NCBI RefSeq assembly: GCF_016185115.1
Contig: NZ_JACPOF010000023.1
Coordinates: forward strand, 1 to 45,170
Direction: 5' to 3'
From: Polaromonas sp.
GTDB lineage: Bacteria; Pseudomonadota; Gammaproteobacteria; Burkholderiales; Burkholderiaceae_C
DNA: 45,170 nt
Part shown: positions 32,982-41,758 of the stretch, in pieces
Numbering within the stretch: position 1 is the first letter of the stretch
Layout of the letters: the number at the start of each line of letters is the position of its first letter
Made by a program: the position numbers and the translations under genes
The notes under the pieces: generated by a model
Databases searched by the model: none
Told to the model about the DNA's origin: nothing
The model's input: only the letters and a program-made list of their open reading frames with translations

Positions 32982-33553
32982 CTGGGCATCTGGCGCAGGT
33001 CGTTGCGCAGGCGGTCCAGGCGGCGCTGCGCCGCCTGCTGGGCGTCGCGCGCATCGGCAATGCGCCTGTCGGAGCGCGACAGCAGCTCGCGCAATTGCGC
33101 GCGGCGTTCATCCGGCGTTTTTGAATCGCGCAGTTCGGCATCCATGGCGCGCTGTTCGCTTTGCAGCCTCGCGACGGTTTTTCGGGCGTCCTGCTCGGCG
33201 TAAGCTGCCTGGTGAAAGACGCGGAAATTGCTGTCCATTTGCGGCGGGCACACACCTGCATACGTGCGGCCCGCAAGGCCTTCATTGATGGCGTTGTCGG
33301 GACGGCAATAGTTGAGCAGGCCCTGGTCACGACCGGCGCGGTAGATGGCGACCTCAACGCGCTGGCCTGCCTTGCTGCAGGACTCGTAGTAATCGGCGCT
33401 GCGGTCAACCCGGCCTTTGCTGCCGTCTTCAAAGCCGCGCCTGCCCCAGTCCGCCGTGGCGCATTCGGCAGGCGTCATGGCCTCGCAACCGGCCAGTATT
33501 GCAAGCATGGCAGCCATCACCAGCAAACCGATTCTGCGTGCCGGAATTGTCAT
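32978..33553 (-). CDS. DUF2799 lipoprotein
   Basis: The 191-residue product begins MTIPARRIGLLVMAAMLAIL and has the lipobox LAGCE with the lipidated cysteine at residue 23. It then follows the DUF2799 pattern: CATADWGRRGFEDGSKGR, YYESCSKAG, YRAGRDQGLLNYC and GLAGRTYAGVCP. The last 80 residues form a charged coiled-coil-like helix. It is an envelope lipoprotein of unknown role. The ATG at 33553 gives a clean signal peptide. It lies 4 bp after the ZntB-like gene and overlaps the DUF72 gene. Confidence 0.85.
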   Translation of the reverse strand: MTIPARRIGLLVMAAMLAILAGCEAMTPAECATADWGRRGFEDGSKGRVDRSADYYESCSKAGQRVEVAIYRAGRDQGLLNYCRPDNAINEGLAGRTYAGVCPPQMDSNFRVFHQAAYAEQDARKTVARLQSEQRAMDAELRDSKTPDERRAQLRELLSRSDRRIADARDAQQAAQRRLDRLRNDLRQMPR

Positions 33554-33557
33554 CAGG

Positions 33558-34808
33558 CTATCGGCGGGTGCGCGCGATGTACTGCTTGCGCCAGAAAACG
33601 GTGCCGACCACCACAACGATGAGCAACATGAAGCTGAAGGTCCACCAGAAACCCGAGATATGGTGGATCAGCGGCATGAACTCGAAATTCATGCCGAAGA
33701 AGCCGGTAATCAGGTTCAGCGGCAAAAAGATGGCTGTCAGCGCGGTCAGCGTGCGCATGATGTCGTTGGTGCGGTTGCTCTGCGCGCTGAAGTGGATCTG
33801 TACGACGGTCTCTGCGGATTGTTCCAGCCGCCTGGCGTGATGCACGACGCGGTCTATGTGCTCGATCACGTCGCGCGCCCTGGCCACCAGCTGGTCGCGC
33901 TGGCCCTGTGCGGCCAGCATGGCCTCGGCATTGCGCCGTTCCGGCTCGTGCGGGCCGCCGGCAGTCGTGCCGTCGGCGAAAGCCACCGGCTGTGGCATGG
34001 TCCCCCGCAAGAAGGACGACAGCGGCTGCTCGCGCAGCGTGTCCAGCCATTCCTGCATGGCGTCATGCTGCTCGTCGCACAGGTCTTCAAGCACATGCAA
34101 CTGGCTGCGCGCGGTCATCAGGGCGCCCCAGTTTGAAAAACGTGTGCCCGGTTTCAGCAGCTCGGCCTGCCAGTGTTCGAGCTGCCTGGTCAGGTCCTTG
34201 CGCAGGTCCAGGTAGCTGTCGACCATGGCGTTGATCATGCGCAGCACCAGGTCTGCCGGGCTGATCGGCAGGCGGTTGCGCGAGAGCGTGGGGTCTTGCC
34301 GCGCGGTCTCCACACTGAATTTCGCATCGGCCAGAAAACGCTGGATAAAACTTTTGGCGGCGTAACAGCCATGCGGATGCACGCTGATCAGAAAGCGGTC
34401 AAACACCGCGAAACCCACCGCCTTGGAACTGATGCGGTTGAACGCCGGCATGCCGCCGCGCGGCTTGATGCGAGCCTTGCCGCCCTGGCCGTGGTAGGTC
34501 TCGATGGCGGCTTCATGTTCGGCTTCGCTTTGTGTCTCGAACTGCGTGGCCAGGCGCCTGAAGATGATCAGGTCATAAATCGATGTCGAGTCGTAGTGCG
34601 AAGGGTGCACCGCACTGGCCAGATCCTGGCAGTGCAGGTCAAGCAGGGTAGAACCGCCAAGGCGCAGGGCGGCCTCCTGCAACTGCGGCCGAGCGCCTTC
34701 AAACTCTTCACGGTCCAGCAGTATCCAGACAAAACCGTCTGTTGGCGGCTGGTCCGGCACAGCATCGACAAAACGCAGGCTGTCGGAGGTGAATTCAATG
34801 ATTTGCAC
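33558..34808 (-). CDS. CorA-type cation transporter, ZntB-like
   Basis: The 416-residue protein has a long cytosolic domain and two C-terminal membrane helices with the signature GMN at about residue 372 (FFGMNFEFMPLIHHISGFWW). Low similarity to the corA product at 14135-15121, and the longer N-terminal domain, place it among the divergent CorA/ZntB proteins, which move Zn2+, Mg2+ or other divalent ions. The ion cannot be decided here. The start is a GTG at 34808 (MQIIEFTSDSLRF), 38 bp after the hemB stop. It appears to be co-transcribed with hemB and three further genes. Confidence 0.85.
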   Translation of the reverse strand: MQIIEFTSDSLRFVDAVPDQPPTDGFVWILLDREEFEGARPQLQEAALRLGGSTLLDLHCQDLASAVHPSHYDSTSIYDLIIFRRLATQFETQSEAEHEAAIETYHGQGGKARIKPRGGMPAFNRISSKAVGFAVFDRFLISVHPHGCYAAKSFIQRFLADAKFSVETARQDPTLSRNRLPISPADLVLRMINAMVDSYLDLRKDLTRQLEHWQAELLKPGTRFSNWGALMTARSQLHVLEDLCDEQHDAMQEWLDTLREQPLSSFLRGTMPQPVAFADGTTAGGPHEPERRNAEAMLAAQGQRDQLVARARDVIEHIDRVVHHARRLEQSAETVVQIHFSAQSNRTNDIMRTLTALTAIFLPLNLITGFFGMNFEFMPLIHHISGFWWTFSFMLLIVVVVGTVFWRKQYIARTRR

Positions 34809-34846
34809 GCGTGAGCCTTTGGCGTTTGGAGGGGCGATACCGCTAT

Positions 34847-35983
<1,137 letters not shown>

Positions 35984-35998
35984 TCACCTCAGAAAAAC

Positions 35999-36027
35999 TT
36001 GCCAAACCGGGGATGGGATGATTAAAT
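35999..36027 (+). promoter_or_regulatory. Candidate sigma-70 promoter of a small RNA gene
   Basis: TTGCCA (35999-36004) and TTAAAT (36022-36027) are separated by 17 bp. Four of six bases match the consensus in each hexamer. The expected transcription start is near 36034, in front of a hairpin and terminator and of no credible reading frame. Confidence 0.5.
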
Positions 36028-36033
36028 TCGTAT

Positions 36034-36150
36034 GTGTGGTTACCAATTCGGTAGTCGCATCCCGCTTTACCTCCCTGAGCGGGGCCTTCGCGTGTCAAAA
36101 CAACGAGGCTTGAGCGCCCGGTGGCTTCGTGCCATCCGGGCATTTTTTTT
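36034..36150 (+). ncRNA. Candidate small RNA with an anti-Shine-Dalgarno loop
   Basis: A predicted transcript of about 117 nt would contain a small hairpin TACC-AATTC-GGTA, then CCCGCT (36061-36066) paired with AGCGGG (36078-36083) around an 11-base loop that shows ACCUCCC, the complement of a Shine-Dalgarno sequence. An intrinsic terminator at 36116-36150 follows. The design recalls the betaproteobacterial anti-SD 'toxic' small RNAs and alphaproteobacterial cuckoo RNAs, known to me only from memory. The arrangement is visible; expression and function are inferred. Confidence 0.5.
36116..36150 (+). terminator. Strong intrinsic terminator
   Basis: GCCCGG-T-GGC (36116-36125) pairs with GCC-A-T-CCGGGC (36131-36141) around TTCGT, with one bulged T, followed by A and eight T (36143-36150). 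There is no protein gene upstream on this strand, so it most likely ends a non-coding transcript. Confidence 0.88.
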
Positions 36151-36293
36151 GGGTGGTTCCATAAATTCGCGCAGCGGGCGAATTGCTGCGTTGCGCGGTG
36201 CTCGGAATCCTCATGCACACAAGTGCATTCCGGTGTCCTGTGCTCCGTGCGCCTTGCACTTCATCCCCCTGCGCAAATTTCTGGAAACCACCC
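36151..36293. repeat. 143-bp imperfect palindrome before hemJ (family 5)
   Basis: Outer arms 36151-36178 and 36265-36293 are complementary with few mismatches (GGGTGGTTCCA with TGGAAACCACCC at the ends). An inner hairpin ATGCAC-ACAA-GTGCAT (about 36214-36229) sits at the centre. The interior TGCGTTGCGCGGTGCTCGG resembles a dispersed intergenic palindrome I have seen in other betaproteobacteria. It starts exactly at the end of the small RNA terminator. From 36294 to 36358 nothing further is seen but the hemJ leader. Confidence 0.7.
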
Positions 36294-36358
36294 AAAGCTC
36301 TGGCTTCGCATCGGAGCAAGCTGCACTTGGTTTTATCGTTGGCGAATAAACTAGGCCC

Positions 36359-36781
36359 ATGCTTTGGGTCAAATCGCTTCACATTGTTTTTATTGCCAGC
36401 TGGTTTGCGGGGCTGTTTTACCTGCCGCGCATTTTTGTGAACCTGGCCATGGTGCCTGCGCAGAGTATTGCCGAGCGAGAGCGCCTGCTTTTGATGGCGC
36501 GCAAGCTGCTGCGCTTCACGACCATCCTGGCTGTGCCTGCCTTGGGGTTTGGGCTCTGGCTTTTTCTGGGTTACGGCATTGGCAAGGGCGCGGGCTGGAT
36601 GCACGCCAAGCTTTTTGTCGTACTTTTGGCGCTGGGCTACCACCATGCCTGCTGGAGCCTGCTGAAAAAATTCAAGGCCGGGCGCAACACCCGCAGCCAC
36701 CGCTGGTACCGCTTCTTTAATGAAGTGCCGGTGCTTCTGATGCTGGCGGCGGTGATTCTGGTTGTTGTCAAACCTTTCTAA
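36359..36781 (+). CDS. hemJ: Protoporphyrinogen oxidase HemJ (CopD-like/UPF0093 family)
   Basis: HemJ oxidises protoporphyrinogen IX to protoporphyrin IX in the membrane, near the end of heme synthesis. The 140-residue protein has four membrane helices. It shows the conserved histidine in MLWVKSLHI (His8), FAGLFYLPRIFV, the conserved lysine in GWMHAKL (Lys84), and the family ending RSHRWYRFFNEVPVLLM to VVKPF. This pattern is HemJ rather than the copper-related CopD it is often named after. hemB, earlier in the same pathway, is divergently placed 490 bp away. The product is small but full length for the family. Confidence 0.92.
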   Translation: MLWVKSLHIVFIASWFAGLFYLPRIFVNLAMVPAQSIAERERLLLMARKLLRFTTILAVPALGFGLWLFLGYGIGKGAGWMHAKLFVVLLALGYHHACWSLLKKFKAGRNTRSHRWYRFFNEVPVLLMLAAVILVVVKPF

Positions 36782-36824
36782 ATGGCAATGGGCAATCCAG
36801 TCAGCCCTCACTCTTCGCCAGCGG

Positions 36825-36920
36825 ACGCCAGCGAACCGGCTTTGCCGGGCGCAATGCGTCGTCCCCTGCAAGGGGAAAAGGCGCTACACGGAGCAAAGCG
36901 CAGTGAGCAACGATAGGGGT
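36825..36920. repeat. Family-1 REP-like repeat, copy R7
   Basis: Read on the minus strand it has CGTTGCTCACTGCG, CCGTGTAGCGCC, CCCCTTGCAGGGG and CCCGGCAAAGCCGGTTCGC, the family-1 order. It fills the gap between hemJ and the VanZ gene and reaches to within a few bases of the latter's probable start. Confidence 0.78.
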
Positions 36921-38039
36921 GTGCCAAATGCTGGTGTGAAAACCTCGGCATGGCCTTTGGCTCTGGCGATGATTTGCCTTGTCGTCTACGCCAGCCTCTA
37001 TCCCTTTACGGAGTGGCGTGATCAGGGCATATCACCGTTTGCCTTTCTGACGGCGCCGCTGCCCAAATACTGGACGGGTTTTGACGTTGCCGCCAACCTG
37101 GGCGGCTACATGCCGCTGGGTTTTTTGCTGGCGCTGTCTGCCCTGCGCAGCCGCCGCGTGACATGGGCTGTGACGGTTGCCGTGCTGGCCTCGGGGCTGC
37201 TGTCGCTGTGCATGGAATCGCTGCAAAGCTATCTGCCCCGGCGTATTCCTTCCAATGTTGATCTGGCGCTGAACATCGCCGGGGCATGGGTGGGGGCCTG
37301 CGTGGCCTGGGCGCTTGAAAAGCTGGGTATTGTGGACCGCTGGAGCCGGTTTCGCGCCCGCTGGCTTGCACATGACGCACGTGGCGCGCTGGTGCTGTTG
37401 ATGCTCTGGCCGCTCGCGCTGCTTTTCCCGGCGTCCGTGCCCATGGGCCTGGGCCAGGTGTTCGAGCGGCTTGAGCTGGCACTGGCCGATATGTTGACCG
37501 ACACACCTTTTCTGGTCTGGCTGCCGGTACGCGAGATTGAGCTGCAGCCGCTGGTGCCCGGCACCGAGCTGATCTGTGTGGCCCTGGGTGCGCTGATTCC
37601 CTGCCTGCTGGGTTATTCGGTCATTCGAGCCATCTGGCAGCGTGCCGTCTTTTCGCTGGTGATCCTGTCGCTGGGCATCGCGGCATCGGCCCTGTCTGCC
37701 GCCCTGAGTTACGGGCCAGACCATGCATGGGCATGGCTTGACCTGCCTGTGCAGGCGGGGCTCTGGATGGCCCTGGTGCTGGCCTTTGTGCTGCTGCCGC
37801 TGGGGCGCCGCGGGGCATCGGCCTTTGCCCTGCTGGCGCTGGCCATCCATCTGGGGCTGCTGAACCAGGCACCGGCCAGCGCCTATTTTGCGCAGACCCT
37901 GCAAACCTGGGAGCAGGGGCGGTTTATCCGCTTTCACGGCATTGCGCAGTGGCTGGGCTGGCTATGGCCCTATGCGGCGCTGCTGTATGTCCTTACGCGG
38001 CTGTCGGGCCGCGAGAAGCCCGCAGCAGGCGGTACGTAA
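36921..38039 (+). CDS. VanZ family membrane protein
   Basis: The product of about 372 residues has a VanZ-like domain in its first 130 residues (SLYPFTEWRDQG, then FDVAANLGGYMPLGFLLAL, MESLQSYLPRRIPSNVDLALNIAGAWVG written here in parts: MESLQSYLPRRIPSN and VDLALNIAGAWVGA). Six or more further hydrophobic segments follow. The N-x-x-L-N-x-G pattern is typical of VanZ. The start is uncertain: GTG at 36921 or 36936 keep the domain, and the frame further upstream is encoded by repeat R7, so the original start may have been altered. VanZ-type proteins are linked to glycopeptide tolerance in Gram-positives; here the role is unknown. Confidence 0.8.
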   Translation: MPNAGVKTSAWPLALAMICLVVYASLYPFTEWRDQGISPFAFLTAPLPKYWTGFDVAANLGGYMPLGFLLALSALRSRRVTWAVTVAVLASGLLSLCMESLQSYLPRRIPSNVDLALNIAGAWVGACVAWALEKLGIVDRWSRFRARWLAHDARGALVLLMLWPLALLFPASVPMGLGQVFERLELALADMLTDTPFLVWLPVREIELQPLVPGTELICVALGALIPCLLGYSVIRAIWQRAVFSLVILSLGIAASALSAALSYGPDHAWAWLDLPVQAGLWMALVLAFVLLPLGRRGASAFALLALAIHLGLLNQAPASAYFAQTLQTWEQGRFIRFHGIAQWLGWLWPYAALLYVLTRLSGREKPAAGGT

Positions 38040-38048
38040 AATCGGGTG

Positions 38049-38396
38049 ATGACTCCAGCCATTCCCCCAGACTCCTATTACGAACGGCATATATTTTTCT
38101 GCCTTAACCAGCGCAAGCCGGGTGAGGACTGCTGTGCCGATCACCGCGCACAGGAGGGATTTGACCGCTGCAAGTCAGCCGTCAAGAAAGCCGGCCTCTC
38201 CGGGCCGGGGAAAGTTCGCGTGAACAAGGCGGGCTGCCTGGACCGCTGTGCCGGGGGCCCGATCGCCGTTGTCTATCCGGAGGCTGTCTGGTACACCTAT
38301 GTGGATGGGAGTGACATCGATGAAATCGTCGAGTCCCACCTCAAAAACGGCAAGGTGGTGGAGCGCCTGCTGACGCCACCGGGCGTGGGCCGCTGA
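38049..38396 (+). CDS. Thioredoxin-like (2Fe-2S) ferredoxin domain protein
   Basis: The 115-residue product has four well-placed cysteines for a [2Fe-2S] cluster, Cys18, Cys28 (or the adjacent Cys29), Cys63 and Cys67, in RHIFFCLNQ, GEDCC and AGCLDRCAGGP. The final VVYPEAVWYTYVD strand and length fit the thioredoxin-fold (Shethna-type) ferredoxins. It is a soluble electron carrier or sensor; the partner is not evident. The ATG at 38049 is preferred over the overlapping GTG at 38046. It begins 9 bp after the VanZ stop, so they may share a transcript. Confidence 0.88.
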   Translation: MTPAIPPDSYYERHIFFCLNQRKPGEDCCADHRAQEGFDRCKSAVKKAGLSGPGKVRVNKAGCLDRCAGGPIAVVYPEAVWYTYVDGSDIDEIVESHLKNGKVVERLLTPPGVGR

Positions 38397-38412
38397 GGCT
38401 GGCAGACGTCCC

Positions 38413-39051
38413 ATGAATTCCCAGACCCGGAAAACCGTTGTCCAGGGCGCTGCAGGCGCGATTGAAGTCGCCATTGACGGGCCTTCAGGCGGCGCGCCGT
38501 CCAAAGGCATGGCCGTAATTGCGCACCCTCACCCGCTGTTCGGCGGCACCATGGACAACAAGGTCGTGCAGACCCTGGCGCGTGCCTTCACGCAGTGCGG
38601 CTGGACGGCCGTGCGTTTCAACTTTCGCGGTGTCGGCGGCACGGCCGGCACCCATGACGAGGGCCGCGGCGAGCTGGACGACCTGCTCGCCGTGGCTGCA
38701 GGCGTAGCACCCGACGGCCCGCTCTGCCTGGCAGGCTTTTCATTCGGTGCCTTTGTCACAACACATGCCTTTGGGCGCCTGAGCGTTTCACGGCCGATTG
38801 AAAAACTGGTGCTGGTAGGTACCAGCGTGAGCCGCAGCGTCGCAGCACCGATTGATGCGGAAGCCCACCTCAAGACACTGGTTGTGCATGGCGAAGAGGA
38901 CGACACCGTGGCCCTGTCGGCGGTGATGGACTGGGCCAGGCCGCAAGCACTTCCTGTTACGGTTATTCCCGGGGGCGGCCACTTCTTTCATGGACAATTG
39001 CCCCTGCTGAAAAATCTGGTGGTTCGCCACCTGTCTTCGACGGTGGTCTGA
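38413..39051 (+). CDS. Alpha/beta hydrolase
   Basis: The 212-residue product has HPHPLFGGTMDNKVV, the serine nucleophile in AGFSFGAFV, an aspartate in HGEEDDTV and the histidine in PGGGHFFHG, a complete Ser-Asp-His set. The HPHPxxGG start marks a group of small bacterial hydrolases related to CocE/dienelactone-type enzymes, whose substrates are not known. FNFRGVGGTAGTHDEGRGE is also characteristic. It is 16 bp after the ferredoxin gene and 67 bp before the carboxypeptidase gene, probably in one operon. Confidence 0.9.
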   Translation: MNSQTRKTVVQGAAGAIEVAIDGPSGGAPSKGMAVIAHPHPLFGGTMDNKVVQTLARAFTQCGWTAVRFNFRGVGGTAGTHDEGRGELDDLLAVAAGVAPDGPLCLAGFSFGAFVTTHAFGRLSVSRPIEKLVLVGTSVSRSVAAPIDAEAHLKTLVVHGEEDDTVALSAVMDWARPQALPVTVIPGGGHFFHGQLPLLKNLVVRHLSSTVV

Positions 39052-39118
39052 CTGCTGTTTGCTGCCCTTTCTCCCTCTTTCCTCCCTGTCAATTCCCGCG
39101 TTACCGGATTTCCCATCA

Positions 39119-40318
39119 ATGTTCTGTTTTATCAAGGCCGACAAGGCTTTCTCCGGCCTGCTGCTGGCAACTGCCCTGTTTGTTTCTTCCGCTGTGCAGG
39201 CCCAGGCGCCGCAACCCCCCGAAATCGCCGCACGCTCCTACCTGTTGCTGGATGTCACCGCCAACCAGATTCTGGCGGCCAAGGACATTGATTCACCGGT
39301 GGAGCCGGCGTCGCTCACCAAGCTGATGACCGAATACCTGGTGTTTGACGCGCTCAAGGCCAAAAAGATAGATCTGAAGCAGACCCTGCCGGTCAGCGAG
39401 CGCGCCTGGAAGATGCCCGGCTCGCGCATGTTCATAGACCCGAAAATGCAGGTGCCGGTGGAAGACCTGATCAAGGGCATGGTGGTCCAGTCCGGCAACG
39501 ACGCGACCATGGCGCTGGCGGAGGGCGTGGGCGGCAGTGCCGAGCATTTTGTAAAGCTCATGAACGAGCAGGCCAAAGCGCTGGGCATGAAGTCCACGGG
39601 TTACAAAAACCCGGAAGGCCTGACGGAGGCCGGCCACACGACCACCGCCCGCGACCTCAGCATATTGGCCACCCGCCTGATGACTGATTTTCCGGATTAC
39701 GTGGGTTATTCGGCCATCAAGAAATACCGTTACCCCGGAACGCCCGCCGCCAATGACACCAACCGCAATACCCTGCTGTTTCGCGACCCCAGCGTTGACG
39801 GGCTGAAAACCGGCCATACCGAAGCCGCCGGTTATTGCATCATCGCGACCGCAAAGCGGGACTTTCCCAACCTGGGCGCCGGTGGCGCGCCCGGCGGCCG
39901 CCGTCTGGTGGCGATTGTGCTGGGCACGGCCAGCGACAGCGCCCGGGCCAATGAGTCTCAGAAACTGCTGAACTGGGGCTATACGGCGTTTGAAGCCGTC
40001 AAGCTGTTTGACGGCAACCAGGCCGTGGTGTCGCCCAATGTCTGGAAGGGCAAGTCAAACGTGGTCAAGCTGGGCCAGTTCCAGCCTCTGGTGGTGGCAG
40101 TGCCTGCGGGTTCCGGCGGAAAACTCAAGACCCAGGTGGCCAGGCCAGACCCGCTGGTCGCGCCGTTCACGCGGGGGCAGCGCATCGGCAGCCTGAAAGT
40201 CACAGCGGGTGATAACCCTGCGGTGGTTGCCGAGGTGCCGCTGGTCGCGCTGGAAGCTGTCGAAGAGGCCGGAATCCTGGGTCGCGCCTGGGATGCTGTC
40301 CGGCTCTGGGTCAAATAG
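39119..40318 (+). CDS. dacC: D-alanyl-D-alanine carboxypeptidase (PBP5/6 family)
   Basis: The enzyme trims the terminal D-Ala of peptidoglycan pentapeptides in the periplasm. The 399-residue product has a signal peptide (cleavage near VQAQA, residues 26-30), the active-site SLTK (Ser65, Lys68), SGN at 125-127 and KTG at 230-232, followed by the beta-rich PBP5 C-terminal domain and an amphipathic tail (about residues 385-399) for membrane attachment. The ATG at 39119 gives the signal peptide; the frame begins at a TTG at 39059 without support. Whether it should be named dacA or dacC cannot be decided from the sequence. Confidence 0.93.
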   Translation: MFCFIKADKAFSGLLLATALFVSSAVQAQAPQPPEIAARSYLLLDVTANQILAAKDIDSPVEPASLTKLMTEYLVFDALKAKKIDLKQTLPVSERAWKMPGSRMFIDPKMQVPVEDLIKGMVVQSGNDATMALAEGVGGSAEHFVKLMNEQAKALGMKSTGYKNPEGLTEAGHTTTARDLSILATRLMTDFPDYVGYSAIKKYRYPGTPAANDTNRNTLLFRDPSVDGLKTGHTEAAGYCIIATAKRDFPNLGAGGAPGGRRLVAIVLGTASDSARANESQKLLNWGYTAFEAVKLFDGNQAVVSPNVWKGKSNVVKLGQFQPLVVAVPAGSGGKLKTQVARPDPLVAPFTRGQRIGSLKVTAGDNPAVVAEVPLVALEAVEEAGILGRAWDAVRLWVK

Positions 40319-40379
40319 CCCCGCTTCAAGCCAAAAAACGTCATTCAGGGTCTTTGCGGTTTGAATCGTCACCCCTGAT

Positions 40380-40408
40380 TTGCGGCATTTGGCCCGAACT
40401 GCTACACT
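40380..40408 (+). promoter_or_regulatory. Possible promoter of the str operon
   Basis: TTGCGG (40380-40385) and TACACT (40403-40408) are 17 bp apart, about 80 bp before rpsL. The -35 is weak (three of six) and the -10 fair (four of six). A hairpin-prone TCTGGATTTCCAGA follows at about 40420-40433. Tentative. Confidence 0.4.
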
Positions 40409-40485
40409 CATAGGCTTTTCTGGATTTCCAGAGAGATTTCCGTTTTCACGTTATCTGTTAGTTTCAAACGTTTGGGACGTTTTCA

Positions 40486-40863
40486 ATGCCAACCATTAAT
40501 CAGCTAGTCCGTCAGGGGCGCGAGGTCGAAAAGATCAAGTCCAAGAGCCCTGCGATGGAGAACTCTCCGCAGCGCCGCGGTGTGTGCACCCGTGTGTACA
40601 CCACGACGCCTAAAAAACCAAATTCCGCCCTGCGTAAAGTCGCCAAAGTGCGCCTGACCAACGGGTTCGAAGTCATTTCCTACATCGGCGGCGAAGGCCA
40701 CAATCTCCAGGAACACAGCGTCGTGCTGGTTCGTGGTGGTCGTGTCAAGGATCTGCCTGGTGTGCGTTACCACATCGTCCGTGGTTCGCTCGATCTGCAA
40801 GGCGTGAAAGACCGCAAGCAGTCGCGCTCCAAGTACGGTGCGAAGAAGCCAAAGGCCAAATAA
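40486..40863 (+). CDS. rpsL: 30S ribosomal protein S12
   Basis: The 125-residue protein is a full-length S12 of the decoding centre. It has the conserved [18 protein letters not shown] block with the streptomycin-relevant lysine present, [13 protein letters not shown], and the KDLPGVRYH loop whose aspartate is methylthiolated in many bacteria. The wild-type residues at these positions suggest no classical streptomycin resistance change. GGGACG precedes the ATG. It opens the str operon. Confidence 0.99.
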   Translation: MPTINQLVRQGREVEKIKSKSPAMENSPQRRGVCTRVYTTTPKKPNSALRKVAKVRLTNGFEVISYIGGEGHNLQEHSVVLVRGGRVKDLPGVRYHIVRGSLDLQGVKDRKQSRSKYGAKKPKAK

Positions 40864-40866
40864 TCC

Positions 40867-40986
40867 GGCCCGGCACGAGCCTCGCGGTTCGGGCCAGATG
40901 ATGTGTCACAGCGTCGTCAAAACAAGGTGTTCAACTCGCCCTGGCAGGTAGGTTGAACGAAGTGACCCAAGTGCAAATAGTTGCAC
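40867..40986 (+). promoter_or_regulatory. rpsL-rpsG spacer with several hairpins, possible S7 feedback site
   Basis: The 202-bp spacer contains GGCCCG / CGGGCC (40867-40895), GTTCAAC / GTTGAAC (about 40929-40956) and GTGCAA-ATAG-TTGCAC (40971-40986). In Escherichia coli the S12-S7 spacer is the S7 translational operator; by position this may be the counterpart. The structures are visible; the function is inferred. Confidence 0.4.
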
Positions 40987-41065
40987 CGGTCGAGTAAGTG
41001 AGGGTTTTGATAACCCTCGCGGTGCGGTCGAAAGACGGTACCAACTGAAGCAAAGAGGTGAAAAA

Positions 41066-41539
41066 ATGCCACGTCGTCGCGAAGTCCCCAAACGTGAAAT
41101 TCTTCCAGATCCAAAATTTGGCGATGTCGATCTCGCCAAGTTCATGAACGTGATCATGCAAGGCGGCAAAAAGGCCGTCGCAGAGCGCATCATTTATGGC
41201 GCGCTCGACTTTATCGAGAAAAAGAACCCTGGCAAAGACCCGCTCGAGGCTTTCCACATGGCCATCGGCAACATCAAGCCCATGGTTGAAGTGAAGTCCC
41301 GCCGTGTTGGTGGTGCAAACTACCAGGTGCCGGTTGAAGTTCGCCCTGTCCGCCGCATGGCCCTGGCCATGCGCTGGCTGAAAGAAGCCGCCAAGAAGCG
41401 CGGCGAGAAGTCCATGTCCCTCCGTCTGGCCAATGAGCTGATGGAAGCCACCGAAGGCCGTGGCGGTGCCATGAAAAAGCGTGACGAAGTTCACCGCATG
41501 GCAGAAGCCAACAAGGCGTTCAGCCACTTCCGCTTCTGA
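41066..41539 (+). CDS. rpsG: 30S ribosomal protein S7
   Basis: The 157-residue protein is a complete S7, the primary 16S rRNA 3'-domain binder. It has [34 protein letters not shown], the [13 protein letters not shown] beta hairpin and a C-terminal ending [22 protein letters not shown] lies before the ATG. It is the second gene of the str operon and, by analogy, its product may repress the operon's translation. Confidence 0.99.
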   Translation: MPRRREVPKREILPDPKFGDVDLAKFMNVIMQGGKKAVAERIIYGALDFIEKKNPGKDPLEAFHMAIGNIKPMVEVKSRRVGGANYQVPVEVRPVRRMALAMRWLKEAAKKRGEKSMSLRLANELMEATEGRGGAMKKRDEVHRMAEANKAFSHFRF

Positions 41540-41758
41540 TTTTTTAAAGAAGCATGTTTGCTGCGCACGTGGGGTGCGCTTCATCCGGGTTTTGCGCGCC
41601 GCTGGCGCCTTGATTACGGGTGCTTCAACCCCACTTCTGCCGCTGGGCGATCACGGGATCCGTGATGCCCGGTCCGGCAGACGCGTAGAAAGCATGAAGA
41701 TGTTTTCAGCAACGTCTCTTTGTTTTCCTTGTTCGTTACCCCGAACTGAAAGTAATTT
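41540..41758. other. rpsG-fusA spacer
   Basis: At 219 bp this is longer than usual for the str operon. It contains GATCACGGGATCCGTGATG (near-perfect palindrome ATCACGGATCCGTGAT-like at about 41650-41665) and a GCGCC-GCTGGCGCC hairpin at about 41599-41611. There is no gene. A promoter for fusA is possible but not identified. Confidence 0.4.

Noticed and set aside
36034..36293. 6S RNA gene considered for the gap before hemJ
   Set aside because: The expected long closing stem and open bubble of 6S RNA are not visible, and the terminator ends the transcript at about 117 nt.
36095..36871. 258-codon minus-strand frame across the palindrome and hemJ
   Set aside because: It crosses a terminator, a palindrome and an antisense hemJ; no family resemblance.
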